Under the pieces are notes generated by a model. It was not told where the DNA came from. It worked only from the letters and a program-made list of their open reading frames with translations, and did not search any database. Shown piece by piece: positions 7,316 to 16,763 of a stretch of 27,938 bases of DNA. This DNA is from a virus: the IMG/VR virus record IMGVR_UViG_3300032288_004743, positions 1 through 27,938 of that record; one strand, given 5' to 3'. Position 1 is the stretch's first letter; every line of letters begins with the position of its first letter. Made by a program: the position numbers and the translations under genes.

Positions 7316-9510
7316 AAAAACCTGACACATCATTTTTATATGAAACAAATGAATACGGCGTTGTACATCATAAAATACATGCTGAAGTTCCAGAAGACGT
7401 AATTCAATATTATAAAGAAAATTATGATATTAGAACTGATGTACATAAGACTTGTATATCTTGCCAAATTCGACAAATAGAAAAATATCCTGGAGAGGAT
7501 AAATTTATAATTCCATGCAAGGGTATACCAAGAGGGTTGCCACCGGGTTCTGCTGAGAAATTAGAAGAAATTTCTAAAACCTCTGGCGTTCCAAAGGAAC
7601 AAGCTAAGCGTTTAATGTTAGCTACAATTGACCCTGTTGCTTGGGCTGAATTAATGTTTGGTTTTGATGATAAAGATAATAAATGGAAATTAAGAGCATA
7701 TCAAAAAGAACAATTAAGATGTACTTCTAAACGTATTGCAATTAGAGAAGGACGTCGTTCTGGTAAAACGTTTATGAGCGCGCTTAAATTACTTTATTAC
7801 GCATTTAATTTAAAGGTATCTAAAGGACGTGATTTGCAAGGTAGAGAGGTTATGCTAGGACCAAGCATAATGATAGTTACTCCTTATCAGGCTCAATTAA
7901 CTAATATCTTTGAGGAAATGGAAAGATTAGTAAAACGTAATTATGAATTAAGATCAGAAATAGTAAGTGGAACTGGAGATAATCTTTATATTAAAACGCC
8001 AACCTTTAAAATGGAATTTAAAAACCAAGCTTCAATTACAGGTTTTGTTTCTGGTATTGGTATGCGACAAGACGGTTCTGGTGGTGGTACCATGCGTGGT
8101 TTCTCTGCTGATATTGTTTATCTTGACGAAATGGATATGATTCCAAAAGATGTATTAGATAAAGTTATTAATCCTATTTTAGCTACTACACCAGATACAA
8201 TGCTTATAGCTACATCAACACCAATTGGTAAGAAATCTAAGTTTTATGAATGGTGTTTAGAGCGTCCAGATTTCAAAGAAGACTTTCACCCTTCAAGTGT
8301 AATTCCTCACTGGGAACAAATAAAAGAAGAGATCATTAGAGAATCTACTAAAGAATCTTTTATGGCAGAATATATGGCGGTTTTTGTAGACTCTGAATCA
8401 GGTGTGTTTAAATCTGAATGGATTCAAAAAGCTCGCGCAGATTATACATATTTAGATGCGTCTAACCCTTCTAAGATTAGTGAACTTGGTATTCAGAATT
8501 CATTAAACAGAACTGTTGCTATTGGTATTGACTGGAATAAAAATGCTGGTACTGAATTCTACGTTATCGGATATTTTCCTGTAGCTCAAATGTGGGTAGC
8601 TTTAGATGCCTTGAATATTCCACACGAGGAATATTCAGCTAAACGTTGGATCAGTGAATTAATTAAATTAAATTTTAAATGGAAACCAAATTATATATAT
8701 GCAGATGAAGGTTATGGACATACTATTATTGAAGATTTAAGATATGAAACTTATAGACTTAGACAGAAACAAAATAAAACCGCTGTTGATTTAGAAACAG
8801 TGTTGATACCAGATAGACTTACTGCGTTTAATTTCTCTTCTAATGTAGAATTAAAAGATCCAGTAAGAAATGAAATAATTAAGAAACCTGGTAAAAACTT
8901 CTTAGTAGAGAACGCACAGCGTATTTTTGAAGAAGGTTGTTTTGTTTTTCCGGCCGAAGATGAAAAATTAAAAAATCAATTACAGAATTATGTAATTGCA
9001 AAACGTCATCCAAGTACAGGAAAACCTGTATATGGAATGCTTAATGATAGAATTGGCGACCATAGACTAGATGCTTTAATGTTAGCTCTTGGTGCTTTAG
9101 TATTAGAAGAATCAGTATATAATGGCAAATCTATGATGCCATCAGTACCGTCCTTTCATAAACGTAATGAAACTTCAAATGAATATATTTCGCCATCTAT
9201 TGAAGCTGATGAAAAATTAAATGACATGAAAAAGAAAAACTTTCCTGGTCAAGTTAATATCTTAAAGATTCTAAGAGGTGGCGGTTCCGAAACAGAAGAT
9301 AAAATTGCTAAAGAAGTTTACAAGCAAGATGGATTACCTGCTTATCAACCAAAACAGAATCAAAAGGATCGTAGCTTGATTAAACAGAAAGAGTTATCTA
9401 TATTAGAAGGTATAGAAAATTGGAAACAAAACCCAAGCCAAAACACAGTTTCTTCATTTGGTGTTGCTCCAAAAAGAGGACGTTTTGGTAGCAAGAATAG
9501 GAGTTGGTAA
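7312..9510 (+). CDS. terL: Terminase large subunit (packaging ATPase-nuclease), 732 aa
   Basis: This is the motor that pumps DNA through the portal and cuts the concatemer. The ATPase domain has Walker A GRRSGKT (147-153), Walker B VYLDEMD (D272, E273) and a coupling motif ATSTPIG (300-306). The C-terminal RNase H-like nuclease domain has acidic residues at IGIDWN (D407), YIYADEG (D465, E466) and LNDRIGDHRLD (D583, D587). The length is large for the family because of an N-terminal extension with C48, C51 and C69 (CISC, then IIPC), a possible zinc site, and a basic, disordered C-terminal tail after about 620. It overlaps the upstream gene by 4 nt, and its last base is the first base of the next ATG. 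Confidence 0.97.
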   Translation: MKKPDTSFLYETNEYGVVHHKIHAEVPEDVIQYYKENYDIRTDVHKTCISCQIRQIEKYPGEDKFIIPCKGIPRGLPPGSAEKLEEISKTSGVPKEQAKRLMLATIDPVAWAELMFGFDDKDNKWKLRAYQKEQLRCTSKRIAIREGRRSGKTFMSALKLLYYAFNLKVSKGRDLQGREVMLGPSIMIVTPYQAQLTNIFEEMERLVKRNYELRSEIVSGTGDNLYIKTPTFKMEFKNQASITGFVSGIGMRQDGSGGGTMRGFSADIVYLDEMDMIPKDVLDKVINPILATTPDTMLIATSTPIGKKSKFYEWCLERPDFKEDFHPSSVIPHWEQIKEEIIRESTKESFMAEYMAVFVDSESGVFKSEWIQKARADYTYLDASNPSKISELGIQNSLNRTVAIGIDWNKNAGTEFYVIGYFPVAQMWVALDALNIPHEEYSAKRWISELIKLNFKWKPNYIYADEGYGHTIIEDLRYETYRLRQKQNKTAVDLETVLIPDRLTAFNFSSNVELKDPVRNEIIKKPGKNFLVENAQRIFEEGCFVFPAEDEKLKNQLQNYVIAKRHPSTGKPVYGMLNDRIGDHRLDALMLALGALVLEESVYNGKSMMPSVPSFHKRNETSNEYISPSIEADEKLNDMKKKNFPGQVNILKILRGGGSETEDKIAKEVYKQDGLPAYQPKQNQKDRSLIKQKELSILEGIENWKQNPSQNTVSSFGVAPKRGRFGSKNRSW

Positions 9511-11246
9511 TGACTATACCTCAATTATTTAATAAATTAATGGGTAGAGGTGTTTTAGGCAATGTTGGCGATGCTGTAGTTAGTATGGGGAAAGAAGCTC
9601 AAGAAACCTATAAACAACACACTAATGCGGTTGGTAAAAATGTATTTAAAGATTATGATAAAGCTCCAATTGAACCTACTTTTGCTCGCGTAGATGAGAG
9701 TATTTACGGTAGTGATCCAACGACACTTGCTGCAATACCAACAAGAACAAGAACTGCTACAGAAGAAATGCTTTTTAATGAAATAACAAATAGAAATACT
9801 CAAAGGCAAGCTTACTCAACTTATGATGCTCAAAAAAAAGTTTATGATGAACAACAGGGTTTGATGAGTAAATTATCTGGAGATGTATCATTAGGCAAAG
9901 ATGAAACAAAAGAAACTGTTTTAGCAGCAGCTCAAAAAGCAGGCACAATTAATGAGTCACAAAAGTCAGCCTTAGATTATTTTATGGTTCAAAATCAAGG
10001 AAAAGCTTATACTCCTGATAGCATTGATAAAACTTTTGCAGTAAGAGATGAAAGCGTTGTTGATAAATTTCAAACAAAATCTGCTACATTCTTAGAAACA
10101 CCAACTTCTATGCCTGGTATGTCTAAGATTGGAGATGATGGTGATAAGAATCAATTTGCTTTAAAAAATGATTTAATTACTCTTGGTGCAGGTGCTGCAG
10201 TTGGTGGTATAGTAGGTTCTGCAATGTATGATAATGCAGAAGGTGGTATGCTTACAGGGTTAGCTGGTGCTGGTTTAGGTCGTGGTATTGCGCGCGCAGT
10301 AAATAAAAATATAGATTCTATTAGTGCTTATGGAATGAAAACTGTACTTGGTGATCAATTAGTAAAAGAGGGGGATAAAGTTGGTTATGGTATTGATAAA
10401 GCCAAAATGCAAAAGCTTGGTTTTACAGATGCAGATAAATTAGACGTAGATGTCACTACTGGTAAAGTAACTCAAGGAGGAAAAGATTTTGATTTAGAAG
10501 CCCAAAGAAAAGCTACTGAAGCAAATGCTAAAACTGAATTGACTATGGAAGATATTGGTTTAGGTGCTAAGGTTGGAAACAAAGATGAAAAAGTTGGTAC
10601 TTTTACTCAAAGAATAATAAATGAAGAAGAAAATACTTTTAATAAATCTGTAAGTGATATTAATGCCGAGCCTGCTATTGCTAGTCATAAAGCTACAGCG
10701 CCAACAATAGATCAAGAAATTAATGTTGGTGGTTATGATATAAACGTGCCAGCAAATACACAATTAACTGATGACATGATTAAGCAACAAGTTTTAAAAC
10801 AAAGAGAAACAAATCTATTAAATGAAAAGAATACCATATCGAACAATGCAGGATTAACTAAAGAAGCCAGAGATAAACAATTATTTGAAAACGAAATGAA
10901 ATCTCAAGCGTTTACTAAAGATGGTGCAAGAAATGCTTCTTTATTAGAAGATCAAGCTAAAGCTGCACATGCAGCTATTTTTAAACCACAGAAGAATGTT
11001 GCTGTCGATGCAAAACAAGCAGACACTATGAATCTAAATAATCTAAAAAGTAAAAAAGAAAATGATTTAGGTGCAGTTCAAAACATGGCTAAAAATATGT
11101 TGACGAATCCAGGCGGAGCGGGTAGACTTACTGGACAATACAGAAACATGATTCTTGGTGGTGCCGCTCTTTCTGGTGTTGCTTTTACATCTAATAAAAG
11201 AGATTATAGAAGAGGCATTAACGCTAATAAAGGAAATAGAATATGA
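9510..11246 (+). CDS. Gly/Ala-rich protein downstream of terL, 578 aa
   Basis: The family is unknown. ATG 9510 is the likely start: AGGAG (9499-9503) lies 6 nt upstream, and the ATG shares its A with the terL stop codon. An upstream in-frame TTG at 9504 has no suitable site. The protein is mostly polar and charged, with a Gly/Ala-rich hydrophobic stretch at about 223-262 (ITLGAGAAVGGIVGSAMY, then GLAGAGLGRG) and another at about 547-560 (MILGGAALSGVAF), followed by a basic tail (SNKRDYRRG). With the proteins at 1341 and 6131 it makes three candidate membrane-active virion proteins around terL. The gene probably continues the operon, with a 4-nt overlap to the next ORF. Confidence 0.85.
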   Translation: MTIPQLFNKLMGRGVLGNVGDAVVSMGKEAQETYKQHTNAVGKNVFKDYDKAPIEPTFARVDESIYGSDPTTLAAIPTRTRTATEEMLFNEITNRNTQRQAYSTYDAQKKVYDEQQGLMSKLSGDVSLGKDETKETVLAAAQKAGTINESQKSALDYFMVQNQGKAYTPDSIDKTFAVRDESVVDKFQTKSATFLETPTSMPGMSKIGDDGDKNQFALKNDLITLGAGAAVGGIVGSAMYDNAEGGMLTGLAGAGLGRGIARAVNKNIDSISAYGMKTVLGDQLVKEGDKVGYGIDKAKMQKLGFTDADKLDVDVTTGKVTQGGKDFDLEAQRKATEANAKTELTMEDIGLGAKVGNKDEKVGTFTQRIINEEENTFNKSVSDINAEPAIASHKATAPTIDQEINVGGYDINVPANTQLTDDMIKQQVLKQRETNLLNEKNTISNNAGLTKEARDKQLFENEMKSQAFTKDGARNASLLEDQAKAAHAAIFKPQKNVAVDAKQADTMNLNNLKSKKENDLGAVQNMAKNMLTNPGGAGRLTGQYRNMILGGAALSGVAFTSNKRDYRRGINANKGNRI

Positions 11247-11668
11247 GTTTAATTATTCAAAACGAATCTTTCGCAAATTTTGATCCAATACTAGATTCTT
11301 TTGTAACTTCTCACAATGGTTACACTGGTGGTGCTGATGAATTTTTATTTTATTTAAAGAATAATGATTTAAATAAAACTTATAGAAACATACAAATCAA
11401 ACCAGTGTTTCATCAAGGTGAATTAGAAGAAGGTGCTGTACTTACTAATACTGGTTGGTCAGTTAAGATTGCTTATGGTTCAGATTTATTATCCGAACGT
11501 GAATGGGATGAAGTTCCAATTAATCAAATATGTGAAATAGAATCTATTAGTAATGATATTACTTTGCGCTATCCAGTTAGGGTAAGAATTTATTGTCCTG
11601 GAAAAGCTACTCCGCAAGTAAGATTAGATTTAAAACTTAATTTAAGTTATATAGAAGAAGTAGTTTAA
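11243..11668 (+). CDS. Small beta-rich structural protein, 141 aa
   Basis: The start overlaps the previous stop (ATGA), with AAGGAAA upstream. The sequence alternates polar and hydrophobic residues in beta-strand style (IQIKPVFHQGELEEGAVLTN, then SVKIAYGSDLLSE, then VRVRIYCPG), with no membrane segment. It looks like a single beta-sandwich, of the sort used for head decoration or neck accessories. I cannot name a family; a structural role comes from composition and position only. Confidence 0.8.
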   Translation: MSLIIQNESFANFDPILDSFVTSHNGYTGGADEFLFYLKNNDLNKTYRNIQIKPVFHQGELEEGAVLTNTGWSVKIAYGSDLLSEREWDEVPINQICEIESISNDITLRYPVRVRIYCPGKATPQVRLDLKLNLSYIEEVV

Positions 11669-12190
11669 ATGAGTATTCCTTTTTTTAGTCAAATATATCG
11701 TGGCGAAGTTTCTAAAGATTACGGCGATGTAATTAAAAACTTTGCTGAAAAGAATGTAAATTCTTTCAAACCAGAAAAACAAAATCCAAATACAACTTCT
11801 GAAGCTGATATATTATCTCCTACTCAAGAAGAAGTAGAACAATTATTAGCTAAATCAAGAGCGCAACCAGATAAGGCTTACACTCAAGAAGAAGCTGCAA
11901 TGGCAAAGAAGTTTATTGATGATTTAAAAATAGAATGTCCAATTGTTAGAAAAGATATATTTGATTTTAAATCTTCATTACACAATGACATCATGCAACA
12001 AACTGATAAGTTTTCATTAGATATTTCAAATAATATTACTTTAAAAAACTATGCATATGAAGTTTTTGAAACAAGTAAAAATAAAATAACTTATGAAGAT
12101 TACATTGTTCTTCTAGAATTAAAAAAAGAAATAGAAACAAAAGAACAAGCTGAAATGATTTTGGAGGAAGAAAATGGGATTTTTGAGTAA
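11669..12190 (+). CDS. Hypothetical helical protein, 173 aa
   Basis: The ATG directly follows the preceding TAA, so translation is probably coupled. The protein is acidic and helical, with SPTQEEVEQLLAKSRAQ and YTQEEAAMAKKFIDDLKIE as clear amphipathic helices and a Glu-rich end. No motif is recognised. Its last 17 nt overlap the next gene in another frame and contain that gene's ribosome binding site. Confidence 0.8.
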   Translation: MSIPFFSQIYRGEVSKDYGDVIKNFAEKNVNSFKPEKQNPNTTSEADILSPTQEEVEQLLAKSRAQPDKAYTQEEAAMAKKFIDDLKIECPIVRKDIFDFKSSLHNDIMQQTDKFSLDISNNITLKNYAYEVFETSKNKITYEDYIVLLELKKEIETKEQAEMILEEENGIFE

Positions 12191-12485
12191 ATTATCTAAA
12201 GGCGAAATTTTAGAAACTGCACAAGAAGATAACTATATAGAAGAGTTGTATGAAAAATTGTTTGCAAAAATTGCTAGAGATTTTGCCGTTAAAGAAGATT
12301 TACAACAAAGTCAAATGGAATTCTTACAGAGAATGATGCTTGTATCTCCTCAATTTAATCAATCAATACAAGCTGATTCTTTATCTTTTTCTAATAACGA
12401 TTATGCAATTAGAAAAGCTCAAGAATACAAAGAGAATTTAAAAAGACCTTTTCATAAACGTAGAAAATATAAGGATATTATTTAA
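12174..12485 (+). CDS. Hypothetical helical protein, 103 aa
   Basis: A strong GGAGG (12163-12167) stands 6 nt before the ATG, inside the end of the previous gene. The protein is small, mostly helical and rich in Gln (DLQQSQMEFLQRMM), with a very basic C-terminus (LKRPFHKRRKYKD). The basic tail could contact nucleic acid or an acidic partner. No family is recognised. It is directly followed by the next ATG with no gap. Confidence 0.8.
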   Translation: MGFLSKLSKGEILETAQEDNYIEELYEKLFAKIARDFAVKEDLQQSQMEFLQRMMLVSPQFNQSIQADSLSFSNNDYAIRKAQEYKENLKRPFHKRRKYKDII

Positions 12486-15308
12486 ATGAATGAAAGATAT
12501 TATCAAGCGGTCATAGAATTAATTAATGCTTATGAACGTGGTTTGATTTTAAGTTTAAATAAAAAACATACCGAAACAACACCGAAAATATTAATGATGG
12601 CTCCATTACTTACAATGGAAGCCGCAATTGAAACATCTGAATTAGGTTTTGATTTGAATTTTGCTGATGTAGCTAGTAGAACACAAAACTCTTATAAAGA
12701 ACCTGTATTTGAACAGAAAAGTTTTGCAGTTAAAGATGCTAATACGGGGGCTACTACTAATGTACAAAACAATAAAAAAGTAGAGAGCATATATGAAGAA
12801 TGTTTAATTGACGGCCAACATATTACTGGTTCATCTAATCCTTCTATTATTGCAAATAAAACAAAGTTTGAAGCTAATAATATAGACTTTGGTGATATGT
12901 ACTCTTACTCACCAACAAAAACACCTACTCTTAAATTTGGATATAAAGCTACAAATGATTTTAAATACAAAATAGATGTAATTCGCGATAAGAATGTTTC
13001 TAAATGGATTGATGAAAAAATGGCGTCATTTGATTCTAATGGCGATGGCATTCCAGATAAAGTTAATATATTTGGTTGGAAAACAAACTTTGGTTTAGAA
13101 AATTGTTTAAATTGTTTTTTTGACGTTAAATTTGATTTGTATATTCCGGCTTTAGAATGGGGTTTTGATTTAAGTAAGTTATTAAATAAAATAAAAAATC
13201 TTTTACAACAGATGAAAGCTGCATTAGATCCAACTGGCTTAATGCTTGGTATTTGTGCGTTTCTAGAAGCTCTAAAAAACAATGGTATTTGTCCAAAGAA
13301 TTTACCACCACTAGCTATGCTTTTACCAACATTGTTTAGTAAATATACTTTTGATATGTTAGGTGTGCGTTTAAATTTAACTGGATTATTTTTGCCACTA
13401 TTAAAAACTATTCTTGGTGCAATTATATCTACTATTGAAAATTTTCCAAGATTAATCAATCCTATATTTGATTGTTTAATTAACGGTTTAATTGGTGTAA
13501 ATTATATAATTAAAAACTATATATCTGCATACGATAAAATTGTTAATGAAAGTATTAGCGCAATAAATACTATTGCTAGCGTTCCAAAAAGAACTTATAA
13601 GAATTTAAAAAATCTTTTTAGTTATATAACTACTTCTGATGAAGAAATGCTTAAAGAGATTGCTGACATAGTAGAAGATATGAAAGCAGTAGAAGAAGAT
13701 TTACAAACTCAAGAAGAGAAAAGATTAAAAGTTAAAAAAGAAATAGCTCTATTAGAAAATCAATATGATAAATATGTTTTGGAATTATACGATTTTCTAA
13801 AAGGCACATCTTTAGTTAATCCTAATTTTAATTACGAACAAGCTAAGCAAAGAGTGTATCTTGGCGATAAAAATGCATTTAACCCAACTTTAGGTAGTTA
13901 TAAATATCAACCAGTGTACGATATTTTATCTGGAAGAAATAATATAAATAGGCCTTTTGGTTCAGAAATAATTGATGCTATTGAAAAGAAAAGAAATATT
14001 TTAATTCAAGATAGTGACGTTAGGATTCTTTTATTAAGAACTTTTAAAAAGTATATTGATGACAATTTTGAACATTTCGAAGAAGGAAGTGACAATTATA
14101 AAGTTCAATTCGAAACACACCTTAAAGATACTAATAAATTAGAAGTTACTATTTTTGAAAAAAAACTTATCTTATTTAATTGGTTAACTACTAATAGATT
14201 GATAATAGTCGATGCTCCTGTTTCAAAAGAATTAGATGGTTTTTTATTTGTACCATATGAAACTTTTGCTAATTTTATTTATGGAAATGTTAATAAAGTA
14301 AGAGAAGTTTTAGATGGTTATATGAAGGGTTTTGCAGAATTTCATGATAAGCAAATGGAAAAATTAAAACAATATAGCGGGGATCAGTTAAAATCAGACG
14401 CATTAAAACAAACATTAAAAAACAACTATGAAAGTGCAATGGATATTTGGGATGATAAACAAAGACGCGCTAAATTAATTGAAGGCACTAGAACAATTAA
14501 CGAACCAACAAGAAGAAACGTTTTTACTTCAATTTATGAAGATGCAAAAAAACAATTAGCAAATTCTGAATCTGGTGGTAGTGATGGGTTGGGATTTAAT
14601 ACTAATGATTGGTTGAATCCTAAAACCTTTCAAAAAGAAGATTTGAAAAAAGGTAAATTAGGTTTAACTACAATTGATGATCCTTTGCTGGCAACTTATG
14701 GGGTTCAAGGAAAACTTAATTATATCGAAGAACCACCTTTGATTACTTATAAATCTAAAATGCTTGAAAAATATAAAGGTTCATCTGTAAATCTTACTAT
14801 CGAACGCGGCATATTATATTTAAAAGAATTAAAAGGGTATATAAATACTTTCTTTGGAAATCTAATTAACTCTTTTAAAGCTTTATCTTTCTATATGAAA
14901 GATACATTGGATTTAGATATTAAAATAAATGGTTCAATTTTAGAAATATTACATTTAATTAGATTCTTTAAATTAATCTATAAACTTATTCAGAACGGTT
15001 TAACTGATTGTAAAAAGATAAAAGAAAATCCAAGAATGGCTCAAGGAATAATTAATCAATTATATACTAATGCTGGTAATCCAACTATTAGCGTAATGCC
15101 TACTGTTCCAAACCCATTAGATCCAAGTTTAAATCAAATGTCTTTGGAAACAATAAATAAAAAGCTTACTGTAGCTAACAATCTTACTGGTAAAAAATAT
15201 CATATTGATGCTGTTGATTGCCAAGAAATTGGAAACATAAAGCTAAATGATAATAATCTAGAAGATATTTATAAACAAATGCTAAACAATTTCTACAATA
15301 AGGGGTAA
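12486..15308 (+). CDS. Large structural protein with Ca-loop and hydrophobic core, 940 aa
   Basis: The family is not recognised. In order: a polar N-terminal part; DSNGDGIPD (183-191), which fits the DxNxDGxxD calcium-binding loop of EF-hand, dockerin and thrombospondin repeats; a Cys pair (C207, C210); a long hydrophobic and amphipathic helical region (about 228-355) with further Cys residues (GICAF, GICP); a heptad-like coiled coil (about 385-432); and a charged C-terminal half ending in another hydrophobic helical stretch (about 800-840). It lies between terL and the portal. It could be a large internal-head, neck or ejected protein. The ATG follows the previous stop directly. Confident as a gene, unsure of role. 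Confidence 0.85.
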   Translation: MNERYYQAVIELINAYERGLILSLNKKHTETTPKILMMAPLLTMEAAIETSELGFDLNFADVASRTQNSYKEPVFEQKSFAVKDANTGATTNVQNNKKVESIYEECLIDGQHITGSSNPSIIANKTKFEANNIDFGDMYSYSPTKTPTLKFGYKATNDFKYKIDVIRDKNVSKWIDEKMASFDSNGDGIPDKVNIFGWKTNFGLENCLNCFFDVKFDLYIPALEWGFDLSKLLNKIKNLLQQMKAALDPTGLMLGICAFLEALKNNGICPKNLPPLAMLLPTLFSKYTFDMLGVRLNLTGLFLPLLKTILGAIISTIENFPRLINPIFDCLINGLIGVNYIIKNYISAYDKIVNESISAINTIASVPKRTYKNLKNLFSYITTSDEEMLKEIADIVEDMKAVEEDLQTQEEKRLKVKKEIALLENQYDKYVLELYDFLKGTSLVNPNFNYEQAKQRVYLGDKNAFNPTLGSYKYQPVYDILSGRNNINRPFGSEIIDAIEKKRNILIQDSDVRILLLRTFKKYIDDNFEHFEEGSDNYKVQFETHLKDTNKLEVTIFEKKLILFNWLTTNRLIIVDAPVSKELDGFLFVPYETFANFIYGNVNKVREVLDGYMKGFAEFHDKQMEKLKQYSGDQLKSDALKQTLKNNYESAMDIWDDKQRRAKLIEGTRTINEPTRRNVFTSIYEDAKKQLANSESGGSDGLGFNTNDWLNPKTFQKEDLKKGKLGLTTIDDPLLATYGVQGKLNYIEEPPLITYKSKMLEKYKGSSVNLTIERGILYLKELKGYINTFFGNLINSFKALSFYMKDTLDLDIKINGSILEILHLIRFFKLIYKLIQNGLTDCKKIKENPRMAQGIINQLYTNAGNPTISVMPTVPNPLDPSLNQMSLETINKKLTVANNLTGKKYHIDAVDCQEIGNIKLNDNNLEDIYKQMLNNFYNKG

Positions 15309-15310
15309 TT

Positions 15311-16708
15311 ATGGGTTGGCTTGACTTTTTAAATAATACAGAAAATAAAGAAAATGATTCTGAACAAAAGAAAAAAGAACAAAATGCAGCTACAAAAGAT
15401 AAATTTGAAAATACTGGAGAGAATTTAAACGGCACACTTAGTGATTTTCAAAAACTTTTAATAGATTTAGAAAAACAAAGAAGACAAATAGAAGGTGAAC
15501 CTCCATTAGCGCCTAATGATCCCTTATTGAATATCGGTAAGGAACCAGAAAAAGGTGGCGTTGGTACTGAAACTCAAGCTACTTCTGCTAGTACTTCTGA
15601 ATTAACTCCAGCTGCACCAACAAAGAAATCAGATACTAAATTTTATTATTATACTGATGATGAAGGAAATATAAGAAAAACAACTGACTTCATGTACTGG
15701 TATGAAGATCATGGACAAGGTGCAGTTAATAGAGGTTATAAAGAAAAAACCACTACCGTTTCTTCCGAAACAATTGATGATCCATCTAAAATACCTTACG
15801 AAACTGATGAAATAAAAAACAGAGAAATAGCTACTGATTCTTTTAAAATTAAAATAAAAAAGAGAAGTACTGGAGATATATTATACGAAACAGCATTAAT
15901 GATGGAAAGAGAGCAAGCTTTAAAAAGAAAATTAACTCCAAAAGTAAAAAGAGAAGCTAAATCTTCTTATAAACCTAAAAAAGAAATAAACAAAAATATA
16001 AAAGTCATTCCTTTTGATGAAAAGAATAGTTATTTAAATAATGCAACTGCTTGGATAACCGATCCTACACAAAAACAAGAGAAATTTTCTTTATTTTTAA
16101 ATCCAGAAGATGAATTAAAGTTTAAACAAACAAATAAACCTAGCATTTCTTTAAAAATTGAAGATAGAAAATTCACACAAATGGAAAAAGATATTTTGCA
16201 AAGTATGATTGATGACATTGCAGATGTAAGTAATTATTTAAGAATAATCGACAAAACGTATTCTTCCAAAAACAATAGTATTACAAGCGTTTTGGAAAAC
16301 TTAAAAAGAAAACAAAAAAAATCAAATTCTATTCCTCAAGAATTACCAAAAAAACCAGTTATAGATTTTCAAAAAGTTTTTGAAAATGCAATAGACAACA
16401 TTGAATTATACAGAGATCCCGCAACCGAAAACAAAACAACTCTTCTAAGACAAGAAAATCCAGAAGATTCTAATAAACCGGCATCAATCCAATCAGTAAA
16501 AGTTAGATATGAAACTGGGTCTAACCCTAAAAGAAAAAAGATACCAGTTATAGATTTTGAAAAAGTTTTTGAAAATGCAATAGACAACGTTGTTATATAT
16601 AGAGGGCCTATGATTCCACCGACTACTGATAAACAAATGTTAAAACAAACTAGGGATCTTTTTAAAAAGATTAGAAAAGCAGAACCAAACTATAAATGGA
16701 AAATGTAG
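15311..16708 (+). CDS. Charged protein with an internal duplication, 465 aa
   Basis: AAGGGG lies upstream of the ATG. The protein is very rich in Lys, Glu, Asn and Thr, with a disordered-looking first 110 residues and a Tyr-rich patch (TKFYYYTDDEGNIRK). Near the end is a duplicated element: PVIDFQKVFENAIDNIELYR (from residue 349) and PVIDFEKVFENAIDNVVIYR (from 412), 63 residues apart. Two copies of an amphipathic helix like this suggest a docking motif that binds a repeated partner. No family is recognised. It sits directly before the portal, so a portal-binding, scaffold-like or neck role is possible but unproven. Confidence 0.8.
   Translation: MGWLDFLNNTENKENDSEQKKKEQNAATKDKFENTGENLNGTLSDFQKLLIDLEKQRRQIEGEPPLAPNDPLLNIGKEPEKGGVGTETQATSASTSELTPAAPTKKSDTKFYYYTDDEGNIRKTTDFMYWYEDHGQGAVNRGYKEKTTTVSSETIDDPSKIPYETDEIKNREIATDSFKIKIKKRSTGDILYETALMMEREQALKRKLTPKVKREAKSSYKPKKEINKNIKVIPFDEKNSYLNNATAWITDPTQKQEKFSLFLNPEDELKFKQTNKPSISLKIEDRKFTQMEKDILQSMIDDIADVSNYLRIIDKTYSSKNNSITSVLENLKRKQKKSNSIPQELPKKPVIDFQKVFENAIDNIELYRDPATENKTTLLRQENPEDSNKPASIQSVKVRYETGSNPKRKKIPVIDFEKVFENAIDNVVIYRGPMIPPTTDKQMLKQTRDLFKKIRKAEPNYKWKM
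16355..16588 (+). repeat. Near-perfect 45-bp direct repeat inside the 465-aa gene
   Basis: Copies at 16355-16399 and 16544-16588 differ at a single base (C to G, changing Gln to Glu). They are 189 bp apart, exactly 63 codons, so the reading frame is kept. The match is much closer at DNA level than the flanking sequence, pointing to a recent duplication or gene conversion. Confidence 0.95.
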
Positions 16709-16763
16709 GCTTGAACAAATATGATTATTAATATAGAATTTGCAAAAGAACAGAGAGGTAAGA

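Noticed and set aside
12905-13459. 184-aa minus-strand open frame inside the 940-aa gene
   Set aside because: Antisense to a well-supported + strand gene with a proper start context; the open frame follows from low stop frequency on the opposite strand. No ribosome binding site on the minus strand was evident.
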